Positions 25,394-33,889 of a stretch of DNA of 64,000 nucleotides are shown here, one piece after another (the first letter of the stretch is position 1; each line of letters opens with the position of its first letter). The position numbers were made by a program, and so were the translations under genes. The stretch comes from Bacillota bacterium (GTDB lineage Bacteria; Bacillota; Clostridia; Acetivibrionales; JAEZXR01), in the NCBI GenBank assembly GCA_023419605.1, contig JAEZXR010000143.1:62001-126000 (forward strand), in the 5' to 3' direction. Under the pieces are notes generated by a model that was given only the letters and a program-made list of their open reading frames with translations, was not told the origin of the DNA and ran no database searches.

Positions 25394-25447
25394 CAATATA
25401 TCGATCATCTATATATAAGTATATATAGATGATCGATATATTGTCAA
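25394..25447 (-). promoter_or_regulatory. Promoter inside a 50-bp perfect palindromic operator (PadR)
   Basis: Positions 25394-25417 are the exact complement of 25420-25443, with AG between. The arms contain ATCGATCATC. On the minus strand TTGACA (25442-25447) and TATACT (25418-25423) are 18 bases apart, so the operator fills the core promoter. Confidence 0.85.
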
Positions 25448-25542
25448 TAAATACCGGATAATTTATAAATTTTACTTTTTTGACCTGCAACACCTTAAAG
25501 GCACTTCCGGTGTAACTCACTCTGCACCTATACAAGAAGCTA

Positions 25543-25581
25543 CATGGAAAATAACAATTGTAGTTTCATGTAGCCTTTAAA
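25543..25581. repeat. Hairpin GCTACATG...CATGTAGC
   Basis: An inverted repeat of about 12 bases with one mismatch lies between the padR promoter and the Gre-like leader. There is only a short T run on the plus strand, so its role is unclear. Confidence 0.4.
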
Positions 25582-25733
25582 TAGGAATACTTCTTCTATT
25601 TTATTCCAATCATATGAATAAATCCCATATACTGTTATTAATTTCAACGGATTCCATTTTATTTCCACTCTACTATTAAATGGAAACTCTAACCACAATT
25701 GACAACCATTAACATTTATGTTAGGCTATATCC

Positions 25734-25772
25734 ATAGGCATTCCGTAGAACTCTCTACGGGGTGCCTTGTTG
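25734..25772 (+). promoter_or_regulatory. Leader hairpin of the first Gre-like gene
   Basis: GGCATTCCGTAGA pairs with TCTACGGGGTGCC. A hairpin of the same sequence type precedes the next Gre-like gene (26356-26385). Confidence 0.5.
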
Positions 25773-25825
25773 CTTATTTTAGGATATACCATTAAATGTA
25801 AAATAATTTATAAAGGGAGATGGAA

Positions 25826-26323
25826 ATGTGTAAATCAATTACAAAGAGGTTGTTTGACTATCTTTTAGACCATGTGGCACAGATTGAAAAGGAGAAAGAA
25901 GCACTCATCAAAGCCTACTATGCTGAAAATGTCGAAGAAGGCATGAACATTGATGATTTTTTCAAAGACTACAAAAATACCATTAGTTCCTTTCTGCGGG
26001 GTGTTGAGATACAAGCGGAAGGAACGGACCACTGTCCTTTCGTTATTATTGGCAGTGATGTGGAGGTTGAGGACACCACCGACATGGAAACCTACACATA
26101 CCGTATTATTTTTCCCTACACCAAAAATCCTACGCTGCATGTGGATTGTGCATCGTGCCTCTCCCCTCTGGGAAAAGCACTACTGCTCAAAAACGTAGAT
26201 CAACAGGTACGCATTGAAGTTCCTACGGGAACGCTGCATTACAAAATCAAGGGTGTTACTGCTCCTTTAAGCAGCGAAGAACAGCAGGTTGCCGTTGACA
26301 TTCCTTACCCTCAACAGGTATGA
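25826..26323 (+). CDS. GreA/GreB family elongation factor-like protein 1
   Basis: This 165-residue protein has a C-terminal FKBP-like Gre domain (CPFVIIGSDVEVEDTT near 71, then SPLGKALLLKNVDQQVRIEV near 111). Its N-terminal helical part differs from classic GreA: the coiled-coil tip sequence is missing and is replaced by AYYAENVEEGMNIDDFF, which is acidic. It likely binds RNA polymerase near the secondary channel; transcript-cleavage stimulation cannot be assumed. ATG at 25826 is chosen because AAGGGAG lies six bases upstream, whereas the ATG at 25820 abuts it. A paralogous gene follows after a 118-bp gap with a hairpin. Confidence 0.8.
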   Translation: MCKSITKRLFDYLLDHVAQIEKEKEALIKAYYAENVEEGMNIDDFFKDYKNTISSFLRGVEIQAEGTDHCPFVIIGSDVEVEDTTDMETYTYRIIFPYTKNPTLHVDCASCLSPLGKALLLKNVDQQVRIEVPTGTLHYKIKGVTAPLSSEEQQVAVDIPYPQQV

Positions 26324-26338
26324 ACTTCGTTCTTAACA

Positions 26339-26393
26339 AATAGCAAAGAAAATAAGGCATTCCGTAAAATACGGAGTGCCTTACATGCTATTG
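26339..26393 (+). promoter_or_regulatory. Leader hairpin of the second Gre-like gene
   Basis: AATAGCA...TGCTATT encloses AAGGCATTCCGT-AAAAT-ACGGAGTGCCTT. It closely resembles the hairpin before the first Gre-like gene and has no T run. Confidence 0.5.
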
Positions 26394-26441
26394 GGGCATT
26401 TTCCATTTAATGTATTTTATTTGCGGAGGTTTTAAAGCAAA

Positions 26442-26900
26442 ATGATTAAATTAACAAAGCCCGCATTCCAAAGACTTATACAGCAATTACTCCATATTGA
26501 AGAAACCATGGAGGACACCGCGAGCTTTTATTACCCGGATTCCCCTTTGGAGCAAGACCAGTTGAAAAACTTTCTGCGCCAATACACAGCAATTGTTGAA
26601 GATGAATTTTCAAAAATTCAGGTCATCCACCCCGTAAGTAAGGAAGCCGACACCCGGGATTTAAATAATTTTCCCTATGTCGTCATCGGCAGCAGTGTAG
26701 TTGTTGAAAACCTTGGAAATGGTGCTCTGACTACTTATACCCTCACCCACTCCAGTGACCAAAGCAGGGCTAAAAACGATCTCTGGTATCTATCGGATAC
26801 GGGAAGAGCCTTGCTCCTTAGAGAACTGGATACTGAGGTTAAGCTGCCTCTACAGGGAGGTTTGGAGCGTTGTCGAATAAAATCCATTACGCTGATGTAA
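26442..26900 (+). CDS. GreA/GreB family elongation factor-like protein 2
   Basis: This is a 152-residue paralogue of the preceding protein: an N-terminal helical region (LTKPAFQRLIQQLLHIEETM), an acidic stretch, then a Gre C-terminal-like domain (FPYVVIGSSVVVENLG near 77, LSDTGRALLLRELDTEVKLP near 117). The SPxGKALL signature is altered to SDTGRALL. ATG at 26442 has GGAGG about 11 bases upstream, slightly far. A distinct polymerase-binding role beside protein 1 is likely but untested. The two genes share direction and leader type and so may be regulated alike. Confidence 0.72.
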   Translation: MIKLTKPAFQRLIQQLLHIEETMEDTASFYYPDSPLEQDQLKNFLRQYTAIVEDEFSKIQVIHPVSKEADTRDLNNFPYVVIGSSVVVENLGNGALTTYTLTHSSDQSRAKNDLWYLSDTGRALLLRELDTEVKLPLQGGLERCRIKSITLM

Positions 26901-26918
26901 GGGGCAGGATGATTTCAT

Positions 26919-27071
26919 TTGTTTAAAAAGCTGTGCCTTCAGAGGAACTATGGCAAAGAAACAGCTAAATTTGCTGTGGAGCCTATCATAGCCCCTGGAG
27001 AAGGAAGGCTTTGGGGCACTGACCGGTCCGGAGAAAAAACAGCACGTGAAAATATTGGTTATCCCGGATAA
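26919..27071 (+). CDS. Possible 50-residue small protein
   Basis: TTG at 26919 with AGGAT upstream opens a 50-codon frame (FKKLCLQRNYGKETAKFAVE, then APGEGRLWGTDRSGEKTARE). It begins 18 bases after the second Gre-like gene, so it could be a third operon member. I know no family and the start is weak. The rest of the gap to 27450 holds two hairpins and the Fur-like box. Confidence 0.33.
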   Translation: MFKKLCLQRNYGKETAKFAVEPIIAPGEGRLWGTDRSGEKTARENIGYPG

Positions 27072-27107
27072 ATCACTTTTATAGTTTCGCATTTCAATAC
27101 AGTTTAA

Positions 27108-27168
27108 AGGCACCGATTCAAATGGATTTCAGCTTCAACATATCCATTTGTACCGGTGCCTTCTTTAA
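27108..27168 (+). terminator. Likely terminator after the Gre-like operon
   Basis: AAAGGCACCG...CGGTGCCTT with inner AAATGGAT/ATCCATTT, followed by CTTT. A second small hairpin, AAAGTAGTTG/CAACTACTTT, follows at 27167-27196. Confidence 0.55.
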
Positions 27169-27337
27169 AGTAGTTGAGGCACTTCCCAACTACTTTCTGC
27201 ACCTATCATAAAGCGCTTATACAAAGGGGTTTCATGCCATCCTCTCTCCTGGATCTACTTTTCAGCACTTTACAATTTCCCGTATATACCACTGGAAACA
27301 CTTTTTGTTAAACAGAACTATCCTTCAGGAAATAAAT

Positions 27338-27356
27338 GATATTGATAGTTATTATC
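27338..27356 (+). promoter_or_regulatory. Fur-like box upstream of superoxide dismutase
   Basis: GATATTGATAGTTATTATC agrees with the classical 19-bp Fur consensus at about 16 positions by eye. It lies inside a larger repeat ATAAATGATA/TATCATTTAT, about 95 bases before the start codon. Confidence 0.6.
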
Positions 27357-27450
27357 ATTTATATTGTGGTATATATAGAATACAAAAGTAATTTATTATT
27401 ATATAAATCGCGAAAATGATTTTACGAGAAATTAATAGGAGGTTTTTTAT

Positions 27451-28062
27451 ATGAAACACCAATTACCAGAGTTAAAGTATTCATACAATGCCTTGGAACC
27501 TTATATAGATGAGACTACCATGAATATCCACCACTCCAGGCATCATGCCGCTTATGTAAACAATCTGAACGCAGCTCTCGAAAGCTATCCCGCCCTTCAG
27601 GAAAAGTCTCTTGAAGAACTCATCAAAGGGCTGGATGAAATTCCCGGAGACATCTACTGGGCGGTCCGCAACAATGGAGGCGGGCACTATAACCACTCTC
27701 TCTTCTGGTCGATCCTGGGCCCCAATGCAGGGGGCAGTCCCTCCGGTGAGCTTCTTGAAAGACTGGAAGCAAAATTCGGCAGTTTCGAGGCCTTCAAGGA
27801 AGCCTTCGGAAAAGCCGCTCTTACCAGGTTCGGCAGCGGCTGGGCCTGGCTGGTACTGGATAAGGAGGGGGAACTGGCCGTTGTATCGACGGCAAACCAG
27901 GACAGTCCTTTATCCGATGGCTTATACCCACTGCTGGGACTAGATGTATGGGAACACGCATACTATCTGAAATACCAGAATAAGCGAGCGGATTATATCA
28001 GCGCATGGTGGGCAGTTCTGAACTGGAAAGCTGTCGAAGAAAGGTACAACGCACTAAAATAA
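27451..28062 (+). CDS. Superoxide dismutase (Fe/Mn type)
   Basis: This 203-residue cytosolic enzyme converts superoxide to peroxide and oxygen. Metal ligands are visible: His27 in MNIHHSRHH, a His in GGGHYNHSLFW near 80, and Asp and His in LDVWEHAYYLKYQNKR near 165. Length is typical for the Fe/Mn family. ATG at 27451 follows TAGGAGG. Fe versus Mn use cannot be fixed by eye. A Fur-like box upstream suggests iron-linked control, and a strong terminator makes it monocistronic. In an anaerobe it serves transient oxygen exposure. Confidence 0.95.
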   Translation: MKHQLPELKYSYNALEPYIDETTMNIHHSRHHAAYVNNLNAALESYPALQEKSLEELIKGLDEIPGDIYWAVRNNGGGHYNHSLFWSILGPNAGGSPSGELLERLEAKFGSFEAFKEAFGKAALTRFGSGWAWLVLDKEGELAVVSTANQDSPLSDGLYPLLGLDVWEHAYYLKYQNKRADYISAWWAVLNWKAVEERYNALK

Positions 28063-28074
28063 GAAAGCAATAAA

Positions 28075-28112
28075 CAAACACCCCGGGTCCGGTAAAAGGA
28101 TCTGGGGTGTTT
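28075..28112 (+). terminator. Terminator of the superoxide dismutase gene
   Basis: AAACACCCC-GGGTCC...GGATCT-GGGGTGTTT stem; convergent with the chemoreceptor gene. Confidence 0.7.
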
Positions 28113-28156
28113 GTCGTTAATCCGTCTGTAAACGCATTTTCAATTTCTTTATTTCT

Positions 28157-29809
28157 TCAAATTTTAAACCTTGAAACGATGGAATTTAAATCCGCCGACA
28201 ATTCGTTGAGGGAACTCAAATTCGCCGCCACCTCCTGGAAAGAGGCCGTCTGCTCTTCCACCGCCGCAGCTACATCCTGCGTATTGCTGGAGTTTGTTTC
28301 CACTACTGCGGATATCTTTCTCGAAGAATCGCTTATAACAGCAAAATTCCTGTACACTTCCTTGTTGACCTTCTCAATCCCCAATACACCTTTATAGGTC
28401 GTTGAAGACTTGTCCACGATTTCATCCAGCTTCTGCTGTACCTCTTCAAAACCTTTCTCCTGGATGTTAATTTTCTCCACCATGGTGTCCATGCGTTCCT
28501 TTACTTTTCCTGTCTGGTTCGTAATGTTTTTTACAATTTCTACAATCCTAACGGTAGATTTCGCCGTTTCTTCCGCCAGTTTGCGTATTTCCTCCGCCAC
28601 TACGGCAAAACCCCTTCCGGCTTCACCGGCTCGGGCTGCTTCAATGGAAGCATTAAGCGCCAAAAGGTTTGTTTCGTTGGAAATGGAGCTTATAATTCCG
28701 ATTATATTCTTTATATCATTTGAATAGCTTTCCAGGACGCCCACAGTCTCTGCCACACTCCTGACGCTTTCTATTACAGTGGCAAGCTCCTGTACCTGCT
28801 TTTTAATCGTGGCGTTTCCACTGTCGGCTGCCTCCTTGGAGCTTTGCGATTCTTTCATTAATTCTTCCGCAGTGTCGATGACCCCCTGTATATCACCGCT
28901 CATCCTGTCTACAAGAGCATTGAGAGTTTTGACCATATCGGATTGTTCGACACTTCCTCCCGATACATCCTGAACAGCGCCTGCTATCATTTCCGTCGAT
29001 TTGGCTAGTTCGTCACTTGTAGCAGAAATAGCCTCCATAGAGGATTTCAGGGTAGTGGAAGACCCGGAAATAAGGACAACCACGTCCCGTATGCTGGCAA
29101 TAAACTGATTGAAGTAATTTGTCAGCACACCGATTTCGTCCTTGCTCTTTATATTGATGGTCTTTGTCAGATCACCCTCTCCCGAAGCTATTTTCTTAAG
29201 CTCCTGGGTAATTGCATTGATAGGAGCTATAACGCCTCTGCCTATTACCAAAAGCGAAACCAGTACCATAATAATTGAAACGGCAAGGAAGAAAGCGCCT
29301 ATGGCTTTGGCAGCGACAACCTTGTTCTGGGATTTTTCAGAATACTGGTTTACCATTTTATCTACTTGTGAAACATAATCATTCACGTTTTCGTTAATGG
29401 TCTTCAAGGATGCGGTATCATGGTTTGCCGCAATACTCAGATAAGCAGGCTTAAACACTGTATTCCACCGGTCTCGAACCTCCGCAAGCTGCTGCTTTGT
29501 TTCTTCATCCTTCAAAGCTTTCAGCCCCTGCTTTTCATCACCATTCATAAGCGCTGCTATCAGCCCGTCGAAATACTCCACCCTTTCCAGCAACTGCTTC
29601 TTCGCATCACTATCCGCTCCGGAATTCATAACGATATTGGAAGAAAGATACGCCATTCTGTAGCTGTTTGCCCTTAATCTTCCCGATGAATTTACAAAAT
29701 TCGTATCACTGTCAAGCAAACCATAATTAATATAGTTCTCTGCCACTACCGCGAATACAAGAAAAGAAAAAATTGTAAATATAACCATGAGCTTTGTTTT
29801 AATCTTCAT
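28157..29809 (-). CDS. Methyl-accepting chemotaxis protein
   Basis: This 550-residue chemoreceptor has an N-terminal membrane helix (6-25), a periplasm-facing helical sensor (30-165) with NSSGRLRANSYRMAYLSS typical of PilJ/nitrate-sensor-like domains, a second helix (170-190), a HAMP domain (about 190-245), and the cytoplasmic signalling coiled coil. The hairpin tip for CheA/CheW reads NLLALNASIEAARAGEAGRGFAVVAEEIRKLAEE near residue 390 (a split of the canonical motif). ATG at 29809 follows GGAGGTATCACAG. The ligand is unknown. It is transcribed alone on the minus strand. Confidence 0.93.
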   Translation of the reverse strand: MKIKTKLMVIFTIFSFLVFAVVAENYINYGLLDSDTNFVNSSGRLRANSYRMAYLSSNIVMNSGADSDAKKQLLERVEYFDGLIAALMNGDEKQGLKALKDEETKQQLAEVRDRWNTVFKPAYLSIAANHDTASLKTINENVNDYVSQVDKMVNQYSEKSQNKVVAAKAIGAFFLAVSIIMVLVSLLVIGRGVIAPINAITQELKKIASGEGDLTKTINIKSKDEIGVLTNYFNQFIASIRDVVVLISGSSTTLKSSMEAISATSDELAKSTEMIAGAVQDVSGGSVEQSDMVKTLNALVDRMSGDIQGVIDTAEELMKESQSSKEAADSGNATIKKQVQELATVIESVRSVAETVGVLESYSNDIKNIIGIISSISNETNLLALNASIEAARAGEAGRGFAVVAEEIRKLAEETAKSTVRIVEIVKNITNQTGKVKERMDTMVEKINIQEKGFEEVQQKLDEIVDKSSTTYKGVLGIEKVNKEVYRNFAVISDSSRKISAVVETNSSNTQDVAAAVEEQTASFQEVAANLSSLNELSADLNSIVSRFKI

Positions 29810-30012
29810 CTGTGATACCTCCTGTTATAATGAGCCAACATAAATATACCAATGCTGCGTCTACATAAAACATAAAAGCACGATTATTTTTAAAAAGTTG
29901 TGAAAAAACTGCTAAATGATAAAAAGGCACCCCAAAAACCCACTCATTGGGCCGGAGGTGTCTTCCATCGGTTCATAAGGTATCGCTCGATCCAACCGGT
30001 TTTTAAGCTCCC

Positions 30013-30057
30013 GTTAAAATAACACTAGGGATGGGGAACCAACGCTCCCCATCCCCA
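30013..30057 (-). terminator. Terminator of the ABC locus at 30076-33584
   Basis: GGGATGGGGA pairs with TCCCCATCCC on the minus strand, followed by a T-rich tail, just after the binding-protein stop codon. Confidence 0.7.
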
Positions 30058-30075
30058 GAGAAACTAGCTGGAATA

Positions 30076-31656
30076 TTAGTTCCCCATCTTTTTCATCGTA
30101 TCGATATATTCCTTTTCAGCATCCGCAGTAGCAGGATACCATTCTTTTTCAAGGAAATCCTTAAATTGCTGGAGTGTAATATCTCCCACAGTGAATTTTA
30201 CTTCATAGTCGTCCTTTTTCTTTACAAGGTCGGGCAAGCTGGCATTCAGGTTCAATATTTTAGGCGCCCTTACTGCCGGCACATTAAACACGGTTACCTT
30301 CTTCATAGCTGTATCCAGATCAGACTGGTATTTCTTCATCTTGTCATCATTATCTGCATTTTCGATGATTGCACCGGTACCGTTAATGGCATTTGCAAGC
30401 GTCATGTAGGTGCTGGTGAGTGTTGCGACCTTGGCAGCCTGATCCGGAGTTCTGGATATCTTCTTGGTAGCCGGATCGTAGCTGTCATAGGTAAGTCCCT
30501 TTATACCGATCTGGAACAATGCATTGGCTTCTGCCGTATTTCCCCAGTCAAGGAATTTTAATACGGCGTCAATATTTTTGCTGCTCTTGGAAATCATCCA
30601 GCCGCCCCACATGGCCGGAGTTACCAAATCCGTTGCGACGCCTTTACTGTCTTTTAAAACGGGCTGGTAGGTAAACTTCTTGTCTGCCTCTTTATCCTTT
30701 GCCAATAAACCCATTACAGCATATTGATGTCCATAGATGATACCTACCCTGTTCTGTAGGGCTTTATCCTTATCTACATCAATCTTGTTGATGAGGAATT
30801 CAGGGTCGATGATCTTCTGGTCGTTCAGAGACTTCAGATATGTCAAGTAAGGGATGTAGCCCGACATTTTTTCTCTTATTTTATAATTTCCATCGGTGTC
30901 CTTTACTCCGTTTACGATAGGGAGATTAAAGGCCGATGCAATGAAATACGTGCTGTTCCAGATGGTGTTTGCTCCCAGTGAGGGATTGGACAAAGTAAGA
31001 CCGTAGGTGTCCGCTTTGCCGTTTCCATCCGGGTCGCCGGTTGTAAATGCTTTAAGGACGTTAGTGAATTCATCTAAGGTGGTGGGTGCCTTCAGGTTCA
31101 GTTTATCCAGCCACTGCTGGTTAATGACGTATCCCCAGTGGTTTACCACGTTGGTTCTTGGAATCGCATAGGTCTTTCCGTCATTTACGGATTTAACCGC
31201 ATCCCACATTTCCTTTGTAATATTCTTCGTAAGATTCGGGTATTTGGAAATTTTATCATCCAGTGATGCGAGAAGACCGTTTTTTGCCCAGGTTTCCAGG
31301 TTGGCATCCGCGGGATTTCCGGCAGCCCCCCAGTTATATACAAGATCCGGGATATCGCCGGATGCCATAAGGATCTGCAGCTTATCCACATAGTTGTTGA
31401 TGGGTGGAGCTTCCAACATGATTTTAACATTGGCCAGCTTTTCCGCTTCCTGTATGATGGGGTTATTTTCAATTACCACCTGTGCATTGACCCTGTTAAA
31501 CATTTTAATGGTAACAGGTGCTTCCTTGCCAGCCGCTGGAGTTGCAGCCGTTTTTGTTCCTTCATTGCTTGTACCTTTACCACAGCCCGCCAGGAGTGAG
31601 GAAGATAACGCGAGGCAAACCGCAATGCTTAGAAGACTTCTCACTGATTTTTTCAT
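30076..31656 (-). CDS. Extracellular solute-binding lipoprotein (LplA-like)
   Basis: This 526-residue family 1-type binding protein of an oligosaccharide ABC importer has a lipoprotein signal MKKSVRSLLSIAVCLALSS with lipobox LLAGC (Cys25), then the two-lobed binding fold. The late segment around GNTAEANALFQIG and the C-terminal helix-rich tail are typical of the LplA/YtcQ group. ATG at 31656 follows AGGAGA. It is the third gene after two permeases in the same direction, so transcript order is permease, permease, binding protein. The sugar is unknown. No ATPase gene is near. Confidence 0.88.
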   Translation of the reverse strand: MKKSVRSLLSIAVCLALSSSLLAGCGKGTSNEGTKTAATPAAGKEAPVTIKMFNRVNAQVVIENNPIIQEAEKLANVKIMLEAPPINNYVDKLQILMASGDIPDLVYNWGAAGNPADANLETWAKNGLLASLDDKISKYPNLTKNITKEMWDAVKSVNDGKTYAIPRTNVVNHWGYVINQQWLDKLNLKAPTTLDEFTNVLKAFTTGDPDGNGKADTYGLTLSNPSLGANTIWNSTYFIASAFNLPIVNGVKDTDGNYKIREKMSGYIPYLTYLKSLNDQKIIDPEFLINKIDVDKDKALQNRVGIIYGHQYAVMGLLAKDKEADKKFTYQPVLKDSKGVATDLVTPAMWGGWMISKSSKNIDAVLKFLDWGNTAEANALFQIGIKGLTYDSYDPATKKISRTPDQAAKVATLTSTYMTLANAINGTGAIIENADNDDKMKKYQSDLDTAMKKVTVFNVPAVRAPKILNLNASLPDLVKKKDDYEVKFTVGDITLQQFKDFLEKEWYPATADAEKEYIDTMKKMGN

Positions 31657-31726
31657 TTACAATCTCTCCTTTAACTTTTATTATATTAAAACTGCAGAAT
31701 ACCGCAAGCCTTAATCCGGTTGAAAA

Positions 31727-32596
31727 TTATCCCTTTACGGAGCCCACAAGCAGACCCTTCATAAAGTACTTCTGTAAGAAAGGATATATCACCAAAATAG
31801 GTAGGGTTGCAAAGATAATGATGGCCATTTTTATGGTGAATACCGTAACACTGTTGTTGTCGTCCATGGCATCCTTCGCCACGCCTCCATCTTCCACCAC
31901 CAGGTCCCGCAATATCAGCATCAGGGGCCACAGGCTTCTTTTGGAAGTATAGATAATGGCGGAGAAGAAGGTGTTCCACTGGCTGACCGCATGGAAGATG
32001 ATAAAGGTGGCAGTGGCCGGCATGGACAGCGGTACGATGATGCGGAAGAGTACCGTAATTTCATTGGCACCGTCAATGATGGCCGATTCTTCCAGGCTTT
32101 CAGGAATGGCTGCCATGAAGTTCTTCATGAGGATCAGGTTATAGGCTCCCAAAGCACCCGGCAGGATCATGCTCCAGATGGTATTGTATATCCCCAGGGT
32201 CTTTACCAGATAGAAGTTCGGGATCAATCCGCCGTTAAAGAACATGGTAAAGGTGATAAACAGCAGGATCACGTTTCTACCCTTCAAGTCCTTTTTGGAA
32301 AGGGGGTATGCCGATATCACCATCAGGAAGATATTCAGCAGTACACCCAGTACGGTGATGATGATGGTGACCCTGTACCCGGACCACATCATGGGCATTT
32401 TCAGGATCTGCCTGTAGGCCCCGAAGTCAAGGGTAGAGGGAATCAGTTTTAAGGGGTTCTTCAAATATTCCGAATAGGGCGTCACGGAGAAGGACGCCAC
32501 ATAGAAGAACGGGAATAAACAGGCCAGGGCGAAGAGTGTTACAAAGGCATAGTTGAACAGGTCGAATATCCGATCGCCCAAGGATTTTATTTTCAT
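31727..32596 (-). CDS. Carbohydrate ABC transporter permease (LplC/YtcP-like)
   Basis: This 289-residue inner-membrane permease has six hydrophobic segments and the ABC-interaction loop EESAIIDGANEITVLFRIIVPLSMP near residue 165 (EAA motif with the conserved Gly). It forms the heterodimeric channel with the product of the next upstream gene. ATG at 32596 follows GGGAGG. The gap to the partner permease is 35 bases, consistent with one operon. Confidence 0.9.
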   Translation of the reverse strand: MKIKSLGDRIFDLFNYAFVTLFALACLFPFFYVASFSVTPYSEYLKNPLKLIPSTLDFGAYRQILKMPMMWSGYRVTIIITVLGVLLNIFLMVISAYPLSKKDLKGRNVILLFITFTMFFNGGLIPNFYLVKTLGIYNTIWSMILPGALGAYNLILMKNFMAAIPESLEESAIIDGANEITVLFRIIVPLSMPATATFIIFHAVSQWNTFFSAIIYTSKRSLWPLMLILRDLVVEDGGVAKDAMDDNNSVTVFTIKMAIIIFATLPILVIYPFLQKYFMKGLLVGSVKG

Positions 32597-32630
32597 GGTT
32601 TTTACCTCCCTTTTGTCCTACGAATCAAAT

Positions 32631-33584
32631 TTACCATAACCCATCTTCCTTCAATAAGGACGCTACCTTGTTGCTGGCTAAAAGGAAGATTACGCCAATG
32701 ACTGAGGTGAAGAGTCCAACGGTGGTTCCAAAGGAGAACCGTCCGCCGATGATACCCACCCGGTAGGTATAGGTTTCAAAGACTTCTGAAACGCCCAGGT
32801 TCATAGGGTTCTGGAGAACAAAGATCTGCTCGAAGCCGTTCCCCATAATCTGGCCCAACCGCAGGATCAACAACACAACAATGGTGGACTTTATACTGGG
32901 CAGCGTTATGTGCCAAAGTCTCTGCAGCCGGTTGGCCCCATCGATTTGCGCCGCTTCGTACAATTCTACATTGATCCCAGCTATGGCTGCCAGGTAAATA
33001 ATGGTACCCCAGCCGGATTCCTTCCATACGCTGCTGAGCAATACCAAAGGCCTGAAATACTCTTCCTTTGCCAGGAAGAAAACCGGCTCTATCCCGATTT
33101 GCTTGAGGAAAATGTTGACGATTCCCCAAGACGGCGATAGGAAATTAACCAGAATTCCGCCAATAACTACCCAGGAAATGAAGTGGGGCAGATAGAGGAC
33201 GGTCTGCATTACTCTTTGATATACACGGCTTTTGATCTCATTTAATAATAAGGCCAGAATAATGGGTATCGGGAATCCGAAAACCAGTCGTAAAAACCCC
33301 AGGTAGAGAGAATTCCAAAACACCTTATAGAAGTCGCTTAACCCAAACATGTATTTGAAGTTTTCAAAACCGACCCATGGACTTGCTAAAATACCCTTTG
33401 CAAAGTTGAAATCTTTAAAAGCGATAATAATTCCATACATGGGAATATAGTTAAATATGATAAAATAAACAACACCTGGTATCAATAAAAGGTACAGGTA
33501 TTTCTTCTTGTTTATATACGAAAAAGCATTTTTTATATTCCCGCTGGTACTGCTTTGATTATCTTTCGCTGCTATTGCTTTCAT
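32631..33584 (-). CDS. Carbohydrate ABC transporter permease (LplB/YteP-like)
   Basis: This 317-residue permease partner has six membrane segments after a short charged N-terminus and the EAA loop YEAAQIDGANRLQRLWHITLPSI near residue 215. ATG at 33584 is preferred because GGGGG lies 11 bases upstream; the GTG at 33596 directly abuts that site. It is first in its operon, divergent from the AraC-type regulator at 33890, which probably controls it. Confidence 0.9.
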   Translation of the reverse strand: MKAIAAKDNQSSTSGNIKNAFSYINKKKYLYLLLIPGVVYFIIFNYIPMYGIIIAFKDFNFAKGILASPWVGFENFKYMFGLSDFYKVFWNSLYLGFLRLVFGFPIPIILALLLNEIKSRVYQRVMQTVLYLPHFISWVVIGGILVNFLSPSWGIVNIFLKQIGIEPVFFLAKEEYFRPLVLLSSVWKESGWGTIIYLAAIAGINVELYEAAQIDGANRLQRLWHITLPSIKSTIVVLLILRLGQIMGNGFEQIFVLQNPMNLGVSEVFETYTYRVGIIGGRFSFGTTVGLFTSVIGVIFLLASNKVASLLKEDGLW

Positions 33585-33817
33585 CTTTTCGGTCACCCCC
33601 TGTATGAATTTGTTTTATGCTCTTATCCTAGCACCTGTCTTTTGTTTCGTATATAATAATAATGCAAAGCCATAACACTCCTTGCGCAAAGCGCCTTAGA
33701 AGCAATTTTGTTATAGGTCGGAAAAATTGTTATTGCACTTTCATACCTCACTTATATATAGTAGATACATAAGATATCCTGGAAAAATAATCTGTTTACA
33801 TAATGCTCGTTTCTTCA

Positions 33818-33846
33818 TTGTGCCGATCCCCTGCTTGTTGTATAAT
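33818..33846 (+). promoter_or_regulatory. Promoter of the AraC-type regulator
   Basis: TTGTGC (33818-33823) and TATAAT (33841-33846) with a 17-base spacer. Its place rules out starts upstream of about 33850. The remaining divergent gap 33585-33889 shows no gene. Confidence 0.6.
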
Positions 33847-33889
33847 TTTACTGAGTCCCTACCCAGCTTTAAACAAAGGAGTGTTTCTT

